Shown here piece after piece: positions 13,238 to 25,000 of a stretch of 64,000 nucleotides of DNA; the first letter of the stretch is position 1; each line of letters begins with the position of its first letter. The notes beneath the pieces were generated by a model. That model was not told the DNA's origin and made no database searches. It was given only the letters and a program-made list of their open reading frames with translations. This stretch comes from Euschistus heros (Eukaryota > Arthropoda > Insecta > Hemiptera > Pentatomidae), in the NCBI GenBank assembly GCA_003667255.2, contig RCWM02000095.1, forward strand, positions 579,001-643,000. Reading direction: 5' to 3'. The translations under genes and the position numbers were made by a program.

Positions 13238-16200
13238 TTTAGTGATCATTACTTATTGGTTCATAATTTAAAGCGGGACAGTTTAGGAATTTTCAAAAAC
13301 TACAAAGGTGTTTTAATATTATTTGAAATTAGAAGAACTTACAGGAAAGGTATAGAATGATTGACAGGATATTGAAAGGGGATGTTGCTCTATGCGCATG
13401 TGGCGGGCCCTTTAAATACTGTTGCCAGAACTTGGCTGCCTCTCTTTTTCATGGAAAGATAGATATCTGATAACCAAGATGTAAGATGGTTTTCAGAGTG
13501 AGTAATCTTTCCCTCTCAGTTTCAAGGACACCTTTTCCTTCATTTTTGTTGATTTAATGAGACACTTTAGGAGGTGAACAACATTTTTTCCAATAATGTC
13601 TTACAATAACATGAATTCTGTATGAAGTGTTGCATTGTAATAAAGACATTTTAACTAACAATTGTCGGACAGTTCATTGTTGATACATTTTTATATACAT
13701 ATATACATCATACATGTTTGCCCATATATTTTGTCATATTCTTAATTTATAGAGAAAGCCTTCCACGGGACGATGGAAAATGTAATCAATATGTAATTGG
13801 TTTTACCATGTCAGTTGATAAATTAATTTTCTGTTTGGAAGAAGAAGATAAATTGTCTCATATAGATGCCATGGTGTGTGCGATTGGTAAAATTACTATG
13901 TCACATGATAAATTGTCTCTTTTAAGAGATTTGTGGAAGCATGGTATCAAAACATCTTTTGTTCAATCAATAGAGGTAAATTCTCATTAATCTAATTATA
14001 GATAAATTCAATTGTTTTGAATAAAATAAATTATTTGTTAATTTTAGACATTAGAAGAAATTCAGTGCTACTGTAGGAATGTTGGAATACCCGTTATTAT
14101 ACTAATAAAAGAAACAGAAACCGGCTTTGCTCGAATTAGAACACTTACCAAGGATAGGTATGCTTTATATATTGCTATAATTATATTAGATGTCTTTGTT
14201 TATTTGTTTTAACTATTATATTCAATAACTGTAAATATTATTTAAATATTGAGATTAAAAAATGATCAGCACAAACACACTGAGGCTTGCATCATTTTCA
14301 TTTATTTTTTAAATGTTTCTCTAGATGTTTTGCCAAGAAATAAATTGAACCTAATTTTAAGATAATGGTAAGCCCACTTCGAATACTTGATTTTATTTTT
14401 ATTTTAAATTAGTAGAAGTAGTCCTTTTTGGTTCCCTTCTTTTTTTGTTGGGTTATTCCCAATTAGTCTCCATTCCTGATAAGCCTTTGTTCTCCTTGAG
14501 GCATCACCTAAAGAGTTTTATAGGATCCCAATATTTGCAAAATTTCTCACTGAGAAGTATACATTGGTTGTGAATAGCAAAATTGTTATCCTACATCCTA
14601 TAGTTACCTATAGTTTTGGTGATCCTGTTATTTCCTTTCTGAAAATACTAGTAAACCCATTGTTTCTACCTTTATTCCTACCTCCAGTCCGATTATGGCT
14701 TTTTGTGTATTGTGGAATCATTGAGAAACTACATAATAAATTAAAGTATTTAAATATTTATCTTTGGATTTCCCAGGAAATCTCATGTAAATGTAACTAG
14801 TTTTTATGGTGGAAGTCTGAAACCCTTATATAGTTCATTGAAGATTGCTCATCAGAAATAAATTACAGAGAATCATAACAGCTGCCATATTCTGTTGGGA
14901 GAAACCACAAAAAAACATGGCAAGTCAGCATATAATGGACACTAAGGTACAGGAAGTCACATTCTGAGGAGCAATGCCCAGCAGGGGCAACATGTTGCAA
15001 GTAGTCACAGTCTACTAGTCACAGTATCTATTTTAAAACTTTACAAATTCATCAAGAAGAATTAAAAAAATAAATTAAATTTTATATTATTTCAACACAT
15101 TTGCTTTGTAAATTGATTCTAAAATCGTTTTTAAACTGAATGAGTGTTGTACATCTAGCAGTTAGAAACAGTCTTTAGAGATTAGTCTTCATCAGTAATG
15201 ACATAAGTTCCTTTTAGGATAACCATGAAAATGAAGAAGAAAAATCAACAAAGAACTCTCAACAAATGAAATAAAGTTAATAATAATGAAGTAAAGCAGA
15301 TAGGGAAGAACAAGAGGAAGTTTCACTTATTTCATTATAAAAGCGAACAATTAAAAATTTGTTTTTCAATTTATAGTAGCATAACCTGGTTCTTCTGCCT
15401 ACTTATTATTTATATAATGCTTTGAAATTACTGATTATAGTTATTCTTGTTTTGTTTTTTTAGGTTTTATGAAAAAAAAGTTCCTCTTAGTGATGTTGTT
15501 GAGTACATCCATAAAACAAGGAGTCAGACTTTAGATAATGTGGGAGGTATAAAAGCAGAAGTGAAATCTCATTCACCTACTGAAGGCCCATTGATAACAT
15601 TTATAACTCCTGAAAAATTAAATCAAGGTGCTAAGCGAAGATATGAAAGTCAGGTAACTACACTTGTTAATGTTCATGGTTATATAATATACTTTTACAT
15701 AATTTGAGGACCATTAGTAATTACTATGGTTTTAAAATAAAGATTAAAGTTAATTTTAATATTAATGATTTATGATTTGTTTGAAGATATTGAATAATCT
15801 GTCAACTGTTTTGCTGAAATTTTCAACAAAGGTTAAGATTGAGATTTTTGCCACACCATTTGGTTGTGAATTGTTACAAGCAGTAGCTAATATTGTTGAT
15901 TCTAAGACAAAGTGTGAAGTGGACATGAGCTCCCTTGTTAAAAAGTAAGCTTAATACAATTACTTTATTGTAGTTCATAATTTTATTTTTTTTTGTAAGT
16001 TCATAATCATAACTTACTGTTGTATTAACCAATTTTTTTTTTAATTTTATTTTTATACGATAATTTTTGGTTTTTATTAATTATCCTGGACACTGAAGTT
16101 TAATAAAAGCATTCAATTTATAAGCCCTCATTAATCCATATTGTTAGCTTAAACATTGTTTTATTTTTTAAAATAAATGTATTAGAGTGGAATTATTTTC

Positions 16201-17106
16201 AGTAATTTTGGTTTCTGAGAAACTTTCTATTATGTGATTTACTTTCAAAGAATTGACTGATGATTAATATTTAATCATACATCATTTGCATCTGAGTTTA
16301 AATCTAGACTTTGGAGCTGGCTAGTTCTAGGACTTAGATATCGATGATTAACTGGTATCAACCATAATACCATTGAATAAGTGTAGGTGGAACTGATTTA
16401 GTGAACTGATAGATACCAGATATACTTCTTGATAGATACCAGCAATTGTAGTGGGTTCTAATATCCCAAGAAACAATTGTAACATTATGTACAATATAGC
16501 TACAAGCCTCCTGGCTGCCAATATCTAGAAGAGGAATATTTAATCAAACAAAAATTTTGTCATTCATTTTTCTGTCCTTTAGAGGTTCTTGCATAATTCT
16601 TTTTTTCATTTAGAAATGGTCAATCAAAAGTTGTACTTATTAAAATTCTTCATGTTTTGTTTTAAAAATTATTGATTTTATTAAAAGCTTGGATACCTTT
16701 TTAAGTAAAAAGAAAGTACACCAGTCTCTTTAGGCTTCCAATAGTTCATCATTGTCATTAGTGCTTCTCTCACATTTTTGTTAGTACTTCTCTTGGTATA
16801 TGTGTGTATATCTCTATGTTTGCTAATTTATTGTAAAAAAAATGTAGCAGTTTACCCAAGGTATTTGCAACAATCCTAGATACATTGTTATAACAATCAT
16901 GCAAATTAGTTCTTTGTGAAGATTAAAATTGAAAAAATTTCATGCTGTACGATGATTTAGAATCGAATCCTACATTGATGGAATGAATATTCCATATACC
17001 TTTGCTTAAAGCTCACTCTATGTATGTGCTACTCAGTAATAACTCATTATTTTTTTTGCTTATCTAAGAATAATGAAAAAAATATAAATAAATATGTCTT
17101 TTATTT

Positions 17107-17150
<44 letters not shown>

Positions 17151-17332
17151 TTTATATACATGCATATCTGTATATATGTATTAATTTGTGTGATTTGTTT
17201 TTCAGATATCCTCGACATAAAAAATGTATTCATAAACTCATTGATCATGTTGAAGATTCCCGACAGTCAGCGCATACATGGATAAATATAATATATAGTT
17301 TACAAGATGGTACTTATAAGGTGCTGTTATAA
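439..17332 (+). CDS. Gcn2: eIF2-alpha kinase GCN2, C-terminal half (9 exons, 5' part outside window)
   Basis: GCN2 phosphorylates eIF2-alpha in the cytosol when uncharged tRNA binds its histidyl-tRNA-synthetase-like (HisRS-like) domain. The coding exons are 439-572, 5231-5418, 12232-12459, 12777-12934, 13753-13975, 14048-14157, 15464-15653, 15787-15944 and 17206-17332. All have AG/GT borders and the phases agree across every junction, giving about 504 codons. Family hallmarks are the KVYRERPAGVHPKEIYECAF start of the HisRS-like region, LNHSYLVSAMLKHCGL, LLSGGRYDNLL (the HisRS GGRYD motif), TPEKL...RRYESQ, and a C-terminal ribosome-binding/dimerisation domain ending in DGTYKVLL. The order is colinear with animal GCN2 as I know it. 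The RWD, pseudokinase and kinase regions are absent and must lie to the left. No frameshift or internal stop is seen in any exon. An AATAAA at 17401 is a plausible poly(A) signal. Confidence 0.93.
573..5230 (+). other. GCN2 intron, mostly unique AT-rich sequence
   Basis: This 4.66 kb intron has no convincing gene. Its only recognisable insertion is the tRNA-derived SINE at about 4277-4497. The short frames at 1499-1741 and 4153-4422 lack family motifs, and the latter simply crosses the SINE. Confidence 0.75.
4277..4497 (+). mobile_element. tRNA-derived SINE, family A, complete-looking copy
   Basis: The head (about 4277-4350) looks tRNA-like: an A-box-like GAGTGAGTTGGGGCATG, and about 50 bases later a B box GGTTCAAATCCC followed by a complement closing the T stem. 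The body carries TGACCTTCCCACCCTGGCTA, and the end is GTTAAGCCCC plus a short AAAC-type repeat. A polymerase III tRNA head, unrelated body and simple 3' repeat is the standard SINE plan. A reverse copy of the same family is at about 47505-47720. Confidence 0.72.
5231..5418 (+). CDS. Gcn2: GCN2 exon: HisRS-like domain, LNHSYL motif
   Basis: The acceptor TGTTGCAG ends at 5230 and the donor GTCAGT starts at 5419. The carried-over G plus AA gives Glu, so the phase fits the preceding exon. It encodes EELLPEYELLSVIWAILSDL and then INLNHSYLVSAMLKHCGLDE, matching the class-II-synthetase-like segment of GCN2. It ends in phase 0. Confidence 0.9.
5880..6680 (+). mobile_element. Jockey-like non-LTR retrotransposon, 5'-truncated copy A
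   Basis: The open part at 6229-6540 encodes the C-terminal region of a jockey-type reverse transcriptase polyprotein: IKPIWTYGVELWGSTKPSNS, then LRKILNAPYFFTNKLIHNDL, and ending LKRRWPRDLLV. Upstream, in broken frames, are the TFTLCRKT and RYLGLHLDKPLTW segments typical of the region before it. The 3' end is an AATAAA-type A-rich tail at about 6648-6690. It sits in sense orientation in a GCN2 intron. Five more truncated copies of the family are in this window. Confidence 0.85.
7150..7719 (-). pseudogene. Mirror copy of the broken CXC-tailed frame, left arm
   Basis: On the minus strand the frame from 7719 to 7384 contains STKVLSEGCNNKNELLATKY and the PSASSGCFSGHKKSIFKNC segment, nearly identical to the right-arm frame. 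The cysteine-rich continuation lies toward 7150. It diverges from the right arm by scattered substitutions, so the inverted duplication is not brand new. Confidence 0.4.
7867..8420 (+). pseudogene. Broken reading frame with CXC-like cysteine tail, right arm of foldback element
   Basis: The frame at 7867-8190 reads ...EELTDNMIQKAEEYLTKVLS and NELRATKYHQMKKL, then stops. In another frame from about 8190, interrupted by one stop, a cysteine-rich tail follows: CSSKGCGFEMKCPLALNS, then SCSKFCKCGLSASCKNP. The layout (helical region with ELR..KYH, then tail with CKC) resembles uncharacterised arthropod proteins that end in a tesmin/TSO1-like CXC region. That assignment is my inference from pattern. 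A mirrored copy is on the - strand at about 7150-7719. Confidence 0.4.
9033..9871 (+). pseudogene. Endonuclease domain of the non-LTR ORF2
   Basis: Two overlapping frames (9033-9317 and 9323-9871) join across one apparent indel near 9290 into an exonuclease-endonuclease-phosphatase fold. Motifs seen are SESWLKP (metal-binding Glu), GGGIALYVRDNL, YRPPQ, GDFNTNLL and a terminal S-C-H-D in place of the usual SDH. This enzyme nicks target DNA for target-primed reverse transcription. Confidence 0.82.
9948..11856 (+). pseudogene. Reverse transcriptase domain and C-terminal region of the non-LTR ORF2
   Basis: The frames 9948-10958 and 11011-11856 are joined across a shift near 10890, where the sequence runs into GVPQGSSLSPTLFSIYVNDL in the next frame. 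The fingers and palm motifs are present in order, with YADDL near 10995-11010. The final 200 residues are the thumb and C-terminal region, with TVYGGLSEELEMRCKR and HLFLYLLDL before the stop. The few lesions suggest relatively recent insertion. Confidence 0.85.
12232..12459 (+). CDS. Gcn2: GCN2 exon: HisRS-like domain, middle
   Basis: The acceptor TTGTTCCAG ends at 12231 and the donor GTAAGT begins at 12460. It holds 76 codons in phase 0 at both ends and encodes the TFYHTKSELECYLKSLG... to GFKQLELIVNFCDIIGIT segment, equivalent to the helical part of the HisRS-like domain. A CT/AT dinucleotide tract starts inside the donor hexamer. Confidence 0.9.
12465..12538. repeat. (CT)n-(TA)n compound microsatellite
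   Basis: About 19 CT units are followed by about 18 TA units, beginning at the last base of the GTAAGT donor hexamer (12460-12465) of the GCN2 exon ending at 12459. Confidence 0.95.
12777..12934 (+). CDS. Gcn2: GCN2 exon: GGRYD motif of HisRS-like domain
   Basis: The acceptor TTTTTAG ends at 12776 and the donor GTAAGT begins at 12935. The exon starts in phase 0 and leaves two bases. It contains LLSGGRYDNLLHLL, the best marker of the HisRS-like fold here. True synthetases keep the same GGRYD motif. Confidence 0.92.
13174..13236. repeat. (TG)n-(TA)n microsatellite
   Basis: About 25 TG units are followed by about 6 TA units in the GCN2 intron between 12934 and 13753. Confidence 0.95.
13753..13975 (+). 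CDS. Gcn2: GCN2 exon: end of HisRS core / start of C-terminal region
   Basis: The acceptor TTATAG ends at 13752 and the donor GTAAAT begins at 13976. The single carried base completes a Lys codon. It encodes GFTMSVDKLIF, matching the GVSIAIDKI motif of vertebrate GCN2, and then LSLLRDLWKHGIKTSFVQS, an anticodon-binding-like alpha/beta segment. Confidence 0.88.
14048..14157 (+). CDS. Gcn2: GCN2 exon: anticodon-binding-like segment
   Basis: The acceptor TTTTAG ends at 14047 and the donor GTATGC begins at 14158. It encodes TLEEIQCYCRNVGIPVIILI..., matching the QEELQEYCRHHEI region of human GCN2, and leaves two bases that pair with the next exon to give Arg. Confidence 0.88.
15464..15653 (+). 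CDS. Gcn2: GCN2 exon: linker with TPEKL and RRYESQ
   Basis: The acceptor TTTTTTAG ends at 15463 and the donor GTAACT begins at 15654. It encodes the V-PLSDVVEYI helix, a variable acidic and polar linker, and then the conserved FITPEKLNQGAKRRYESQ. The spacing matches the family. Confidence 0.9.
15787..15944 (+). CDS. Gcn2: GCN2 exon: C-terminal domain, first half
   Basis: The acceptor TTTGAAG ends at 15786 and the donor GTAAGC begins at 15945. It starts in phase 0 and leaves two bases. It encodes ILNNLSTVLLKFSTKVKIEI followed by a helix with VDMSSLVKK, corresponding to the small C-terminal dimerisation/ribosome-binding domain of GCN2. Confidence 0.85.
17109..17150. repeat. (TA)n-(CA)n microsatellite
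   Basis: About 16 TA units are followed by 5 CA units, just upstream of the last GCN2 exon. Confidence 0.95.
17206..17332 (+). CDS. Gcn2: GCN2 terminal exon
   Basis: The acceptor TTTTTCAG ends at 17205. The exon completes a Lys codon, encodes YPRHKKCIHKLIDHVED... and ends VLL-stop (TAA 17330-17332). The preceding intron ends in a TA/CA microsatellite (about 17109-17150), only 55 bases before the acceptor. Confidence 0.88.
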
Positions 17333-17400
17333 TTATGTGATATTTCCCACCAAATTGACTTTATTTTTATCATATGTTAAATTAGTTTTTGTACTTAAGA

Positions 17401-17406
17401 AATAAA
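17401..17406 (+). promoter_or_regulatory. Candidate GCN2 poly(A) signal AATAAA
   Basis: An exact AATAAA lies 69 bases after the GCN2 stop codon. The region is AT-rich and similar hexamers recur, so this is only the nearest candidate. Confidence 0.4.
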
Positions 17407-17750
17407 ATGAGGCTCTAAAAATTTATTAAAGAGTTAAATTTGTTTAAACCCCTGGTTTTACTTACATAACATTATTTAATTTTAATTTTTAATTAAATAA
17501 ATATTGATGACATTTCTTAATTAATTGTAAAATATAATTCTAGCAGTTATTCACACCAACTCTTTCTTCACTGGATTTTAATGTAATTTTTTCATCTTTT
17601 TTATATTTTATAATATAAATAAAATTTTATCTTTTTTATAATATAAACTTAATACAATGTTGAAAGTAAACATTTTCTGCTTAAAATTTTAAACCTTTTT
17701 TTTTCAAAGAACTTATCTTTTTCTTCTACTTATTTACCTCAATGTGTAAC

Positions 17751-17787
<37 letters not shown>

Positions 17788-18405
17788 CTCCAAACTGAAA
17801 ACTTATGGTTTTTCAGAAGAAATGAAGTCTGTAAAGTTTATCATTTATTTTCCTTTTAAGAAATTCACCATTTAAAGCATTTTATGCTTCAGAATATGCC
17901 TGAGTATTATTTAATAATTTTAGAAGGTAATAAAAATGGAAAAATGAAAAACAAGTTTATTTAAAAATAGAAGCTTATATAAGATCAGTAACAATAATAT
18001 ATAATTTTAAAGATACCAATGAAATTAATAACAAAATTATTAATACTTTTTAAACTCAAAATTACAAATTTAAATTATTGTACACTTTGATATTAAAACA
18101 TAATTTGTTGCCCACACTAAATAAAAGTGATTATTGGGCGTTGCTGGAATTCAAATCAAAATCATTTCAAGGTTAGACTTTTTAAAAACTGTAGAAAGAA
18201 GATTACTTAAGTACATTTATTAAATATAATTTTGTACAATTTAAAACTAAACATACAGTAATACTACATTTAAGTCTTGTTGACACGTTGGTTATATGTA
18301 TCTTCAAAACATTTTTAAATATATATTATTTACAAGAATATTTATGTACAAGTTACAATTTTCTTTTAATTTTAAATAAAGAATCAAATGAAAACTAAGA
18401 CATTC

Positions 18406-18443
<38 letters not shown>
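18406..18443. repeat. (TAA)n microsatellite
   Basis: About twelve ATA/TAA units lie in the intergenic region. They could be the tail of a lost retroposon, but no coding remnant is seen beside them. Confidence 0.9.
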
Positions 18444-18447
<4 letters not shown>

Positions 18448-21400
18448 GTTAAATAATATATAACAAAACAATACCAATTGTTAATTTTTTAAGATGTATG
18501 TATATTCTTTCAAGGTATAAGTATTTTTGTGTAGTGTATTTGTATGCTTTAGAATATGAAACCAAAGAAGTAATGATAATTTTAGAACCAATTGTGCAAG
18601 ACAGGTTTTTCTGAAATGATATGCGCAGTTAATTCTAAAGATGGTTGTTCTTATAAGATCTACATACCATCTTATAAAAAAGAACATAGAAAATGAAGAA
18701 GAAATGAATAGAATGATTAATTAAATAGTATATTTTGATTTTATGCTTTTATTTTGGTCCAAGTTATGTATGCAATTATGTATGTATAAAAATGCTAATT
18801 TGATAAATTAGTGAATTATATTCTAGTCATAATATACTATTTATATTTAACTACGGAAAATAAGCAATTAATTAAATTATTATACCACCAAGGTATAATA
18901 TTTAATTTATAAATTACCATACATCTTTTCTCATAAAAAAAATAAATAATGCCCCAAAATTTATAAGAAATTTGGAAATTATTTCAAAGGAAGTAGAAAA
19001 CTATTTTCACCACTGAAGGTTCTAAATACTAGCAATAATCCTAATAATAAAAATGTAGTTTATTTATAAATATTTATAAAAAATATATAAAAACTGCTTA
19101 GTAACTTAGCAGCACCAAAATATTATAAACATATCTTCTATTAACTACTTCATAATTATCCTATTATCTGCAAATAAATGTGTATACTTCACTTTTATTT
19201 AAAATAGTCACTCTCATATTTTACACAAACATTGGAGTTGCAAAAAATTTAATATAATATTTACATATTGAGAAATTATAAATCTCAATTCACGTACTTA
19301 GATATAACTTATTCATTACATATTTACACATATTAGCTCATAGGTAAGAAAATATCACAAATTTCTTTTTTTCATTTCAAATGTATAAATTATTAGTATC
19401 TTACACTAATTAAGAATCTGTTAAGGAAAAGCTACATATAATATTCTGAAAAATTTACAATCAGAGCAGATCATGAATACAACAAATCCAATATTATAAA
19501 CTTCAGAGTATTTACAAGCATTTGTGTATAATTAAATCTTCCAATAAAGATAAATAAATGGTTATTGCTTTCTTTTCAATTGATACACTTTGGCAAAGAA
19601 TTGATATTATAAATATTCTTTTTTTTTTTCCTTTAGTATAACAATAATCATCTTTATTATGTCTAACCACATATAATTTATAATTTTTTGTGCCAATTGC
19701 TTGTAGTTTATCCTTGAAGTATTGATACCATTATGTGGTATTCTAAAAGATAATTATCAACCTTATTAGTTCTATATCTATTAATTATATTTCAATTTAT
19801 ATTATAGAAATGATAACATTGCTATTCAATTTCTGATCTGTGATTCCAAATAAATTTTCAAAATATAACTGACAAATACTTAAAAAATATTTCTTATTTT
19901 TACATTATTGTCAAAATTATTGGTCTTATTGATTAATTATACACTTATAGGGTAACCGTCCCTTATTTCAGTCAGACTTAATTTCGCTTACTTTTATATC
20001 TCCTCTAATTTTATATTTGTATCAACATAAATTGATAACTGAAACCAGATAGAAACATTTTTAATGAATAATCACCTAACTGGTCAATTTGAGTATAGTA
20101 CTCAAATTTGGTTTTGTATGAAGTTGGCAAGAACATATATTTTTATCATTGTTTATTTGATCACTTAAGAATAGTAATATTTTTTCCTTCTAAATACAAT
20201 TTACTTTTTAAAATTTGTTGGTTGAACTATCTGGTTTTTCCATTTTTAATCATTTTAATATATATGTGTACTCCTTTCAAGAATGGAGGTTATATTTGTA
20301 AATTTCATAAATGCATGATCTACAAATAAATCTAATTTCAGTGAATAATTAAAATTAATTTAATTAGTGTTAAAATTTAGAACTATTTTGCAGAATAAGT
20401 GAATTATTGAACACCAGTAGTATAAAGTGACAAAATAAAAATTGCATAGGGGCTTTAATTTTTAAATATTACTGAAATCAGAATTATTAGTTTAAAAGAT
20501 AGTATGTATTTGCTATAAATTGGTAGTTTCTCTAAATTTTTTTGTCATGTCAGTAGATTATTGATTCAGCTTATTTACTAGATGTATTTTGTGGTACAGC
20601 TGTAAGTTTTTATAAATATATTAAAAAAAAAATAGTATATGATTCAAAAAAGAAATATGAGTAATATATGTATATATATTATAAATCTATATATATATGT
20701 GATTTGAAAATGTTTGATTGGACATTGAAGATGTTTGTTTGTCCATTTGTGGTGTAATATAAAATTTTACAAGAAATCCAGACTATTAATTAGTTTTTCA
20801 ATGGTAAAACTAATTTTTTTTTTTAATTAGGTATTGAATCCTATTGAAATTTATTATTTTCTTTATTATCTAATAATTAAAATTTGTAACAACACAAAAA
20901 ATACATCTAGTAAATGAAAAGATAATGATTATAATAACATATCAATAGCTTATAAAGCAACTAACCATTGGTTATTAATTTTTATGTTATTATTGTACAA
21001 TCCCAACTAACCTGTAGTCTTTTAAAAACCTGTTAATAACTGATCAATCAACTTTTTTTCTTTAATTCAGACATTAAGACTAAAGAACTATATATCAGAT
21101 AAATCTAGGAAAGAGAAAACATCTGAAGGACTAAATACATTCTACTCAAGACTTTCATTTGTCTAAATTTATTAAACTTTCATTTTCTTCAATTGTGATG
21201 ATACCTGTATGAGCAGATTGAAATTTTATAAATTATTAATTAACAGTATACTATTAGTCTGTATGTAGGAGACAATGGTTATGAGTTTGAATCATGAAAT
21301 AATAACATACTATTTACCTTTTGTCTCTTTTCTGAGATTTTTTAAAAATCCCTATGATTTGCATTTATATTTAATGGGAACTTTATAGAATAGCTTCAGC

Positions 21401-21574
21401 AATAAAAAAAGAACTATTTGTCAACAACCCCCAATCTTGAGGAACTTATATATTTTAAAAGGATTAAAAACAAATTTGATTTATTTTTGATTCAATAGAT
21501 TACTCTAGTTCTTATTGTAAACAGAATTCACCTTAACCTTAAATTTAATTTTGCAGTTCCTTTTCAATTAACAC

Positions 21575-22050
21575 CTATACAAGAACAGTTAAGACATCAC
21601 TAGAATTCCGTTTTTCTTCTTTCAACGTCCTTTGAACAGGAGTAACTACAGTCAAATTTATTCTTTTACAATCAAAATCTTTGTTTATATTTGCTTCTGA
21701 ACAAGAATTTTGGGATTTATATAGTAGTATTTGACTTGAGCCTGGTTTTTCATCACACATCATTTCTAAAACATCATTAGAAGATGTAGAAAGTGGTCTT
21801 ACTACACTCACTCTTGAAGAAACTTCTGCAACACTCCCACTTTCTTCTTTCAAAGGGTTTGTGTAGCGACGAAGATTTTCCTCATTTTGTAGATTGTTCG
21901 ATTTTTCATCATCATGATTTCTGCTGCAAGGTTCTCTTTGATTAGCATACATTTTTTGCTTTTGCCAGTACATTGTACCACACATAATGCAAGCAACCAA
22001 TATCAGCAATATAATTATAATAACAGATGTTCCCCAATAGAAGTTACTTC
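21575..22050 (-). CDS. Ser: Serrate terminal exon: transmembrane helix and cytoplasmic tail
   Basis: The acceptor TTTCAG reads just above 22050. The exon completes Gly and then encodes SNFYWGTS, followed by a hydrophobic stretch of about 18 residues (VIIIILLILVACIMCGTM) and a basic YWQKQK stop-transfer. The tail of about 135 residues has lysines available for ubiquitin-dependent endocytosis, Ser-rich stretches and the C-terminus VLTVLV, a possible class II PDZ ligand. Jagged1 also ends in a PDZ ligand, but the sequence differs. The stop is TAG at 21577-21575. Confidence 0.92.
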
Positions 22051-25000
22051 CTGAAATAGAAAAAGTAATTAGTTGTTAAAATAATGGTGGAAAGGTTACA
22101 CATTTATTTATAAAAAATTATAAAAACAGTTGACTGTTTCTTGAATTAAGATCATTAATGAATCAATTTCAGAGTATTTCTTGGATCATTGTATTTTAAA
22201 AATTAAAATCTAATTTTTGTTGAACTTTTAATAGATATGTTTTATTATATATATATTTTAAAATATTAATTGCACCATATTCATTCTTGAAAATATAATG
22301 AAATATATCAACATACAATAACAGGAAGTAAAGAACAAAAAGTGTTTAGAAAAGGGAAAAAATAACCAAAATTGAACTAAAGAAATAAAATGTTGAATCC
22401 TAAAAGTGACCAAATGAAAAAAGGAAGTGAGACTAAACATTGTAGAAATTATAGACCATTGTTTTTTGTTTATTTTTCAAAGTTATTGTTATATCCAAGG
22501 ACTGAAATATAAAAATTAATTATTTATTGGGTAGATTGAGTTAATATTTGAAATCTATTTATATAAAAAAAAAAACAATTAAAAAATCTTTTAAAATACC
22601 TTCTTCATGTTTTGATACTAAAGCAGTTTCTACGTTTACTTCAACTACTGAAGTCAAAACTGTCAATGAATTTGTTTGTTTATGGCTAATTAATTCACCC
22701 AAGACACGGACTGCTTCTTTTACTCCATCACCACCTTCTTCCCCTGACCACTAGAATATATAAAAAAAGCATTGTTTGAGAAATAAGTAATTAATTAAAT
22801 AGTTTATTACAATTTTATCTACAGCTTACCATTGTTACTTCTATTGTATCATTAGTTCCTGTTTTGATGTCGCAAAGTATGATTACACCATGATGTGATG
22901 CATGGGTTGTAGCAAGTAATGAACGTAGTTCTCTACAGACTGTCTCTGAATTAATTCCTTGAGGAAGTGTTGGTGTTGCAACAGTCAGTGATAAAAGAGC
23001 ACAGGAGCTACTTAAGGATGCTTGGTTAGGCCAGCAGGTGTCTGGTGATCGTAACGGGGGAGGACCAACTAGTTTTCCACTTAGAAGAGCCCTGCATTCA
23101 CCCCATCCTTCACACCCTCTTGAGATACACCTTTCTCTTACCCACGGTACACAGACCTAAACATATAGTCATTAAATTAAAGGAATATAAATCATCTTCA
23201 AAACCATCAAGAGGAATATGACATAATTTTCCATGGATTATTTAGGAAGTCCTTATAAAACAATATAGAGATCAATGAGTTAATAGCTCATGAAATATTA
23301 AAAAAAGTTTCTCATTATTTCAGACTAAATTATCTCCGTATATTATGAGCTATAAATCTGTTTATTGCTTACCTCGCTGTGAGAACAGGTAACTGATCGC
23401 TGTAGGCAATTAGGAAGACCACACCAAACTTTAGTACAAGTAACAATATTATCAAGACAATGACACTGATTGCAATCATCTTTCCAATGGGAATTGTTAC
23501 TCAAGTATTGGCCTTTCCATTCACAAACTCCACTTGTCAGCACACTTTCTTCTACTAAAAAGAAAAAGAAAATTTAATAATTTAGATTAAAAAAAAAAAA
23601 AAAAACGCAGAATCATAAGTGCTCATTCTAAATAGTTCTCATTTGCTATATTAAGTATAACTTCTCACACTCACAACAATGTATTTCCACTCAATAGCAA
23701 ATTTCTCAGTCTTAGCTATTGATGAATTCTGTTATTGGCCAGTGCTTTTTATTAAATTACCAGCCATAATTAATTGTGAATCTGTTTATGTCATACAATA
23801 GGCAGCCGGATATACAAATGATATTTTCAAATATTGATTTTGAGAATAAGTATTGTCTTTAATTAAATTAAACCATGTAAATTCAATTCAGTCATCCAAG
23901 CCCTGTTAAAACCTGTGTCAGTTTGTAAAGTATGGATTTATATTACCTGTAATTATTTATGGTACTTTTAGAATTAATCTTAGTGATTGTTTCAATTCAA
24001 CAAATTCCTCTTTCCAACTCAATGCGATATTTTTCTTATTATATATTTTATAAAATAAATTAGGTTTTATTAAAATTACTGAAATAAGTAACACAATTTT
24101 TTTTGTTACTTCTTTAGTTAATGTTTTAGATAACTCATTCCTCTTGTTAACTTTAAACCATTATATAGACATTTATAAATTAATTAAACTAAGTTTATGT
24201 AAAAGCTTTCTGATTCTTTATTTTATTAATGTAGGCATAATTTAATGGATACATTGTGAATATAATAAATAAAAAATGTCATTAAATATTTAAAAAATAA
24301 TAAGAATAGTTATGAAAGGAAACTACCTTGCTGACAAGTAGAGCCTGTTCTACCTGGTGGACAAAGACAGGTGAATGAAGCAATGTTGTCTACACATGTT
24401 GCACCAAAACCACACGGGTTTGAAGAACATTCATTTATATTTATTCGACAGTCAGGTCCTGCAAATCCAGGAGCACATTCACAGAGAAACCAGTTTACGC
24501 CATCGCTGCATTTACCTCCATTATAACAAGGAGAGGATGAACAATCATTTATATCTCTTTCACAATGTGTTCCTTCATAGCCTTCTTGACATATGCATTT
24601 GTATGTGGTTCCAGTATTTACACATGTTCCACCATTTTCACATGGGTTAGGCTTGCAGGCATTTATTCTGGCTGTAATGACAAAAATAAAATCGGGTTGC
24701 ATTTTTATAATCACTGCTTAAAATACATTAAATAGATGAAATTTTCTGCAATAATACTCAGAAAACATTTACTTGAGATATTAGAATCAGAATTTTTGAA
24801 TGTATGAATATGCTAAAATACATAAATTCATAATCTCAAATATTAACTTTTAAGATATTTTAAATAAGCTATGCTTTATACATTTATTGTTTAATTCATC
24901 GTAACTTATATTTTTAAAATAGATTTCGATTACGTCCTTTCCCATATTTGGATACTTGGGAATTTCAATGCTTATCATAGGTTTCACAAGCAGATTTACA

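Larger units (their letters stand above)
17333..21574. other. Convergent intergenic region / 3' UTRs
   Basis: This 4.2 kb between the GCN2 stop and the Serrate stop is very AT-rich. It holds poly(T) (17752-17784), a (TAA)n run (about 18406-18443) and no frame with recognisable coding sense. It must contain both 3' UTRs. A TTTATT at 21480-21485 is the nearest minus-strand poly(A) signal candidate for Serrate, about 90 bases past its stop. Confidence 0.7.

Noticed and set aside
24375..24650. Plus-strand ORF of 91 codons with many Cys/His codons
   Set aside because: It is antisense to the EGF14-16 exon; the pattern reflects EGF codons read backward.
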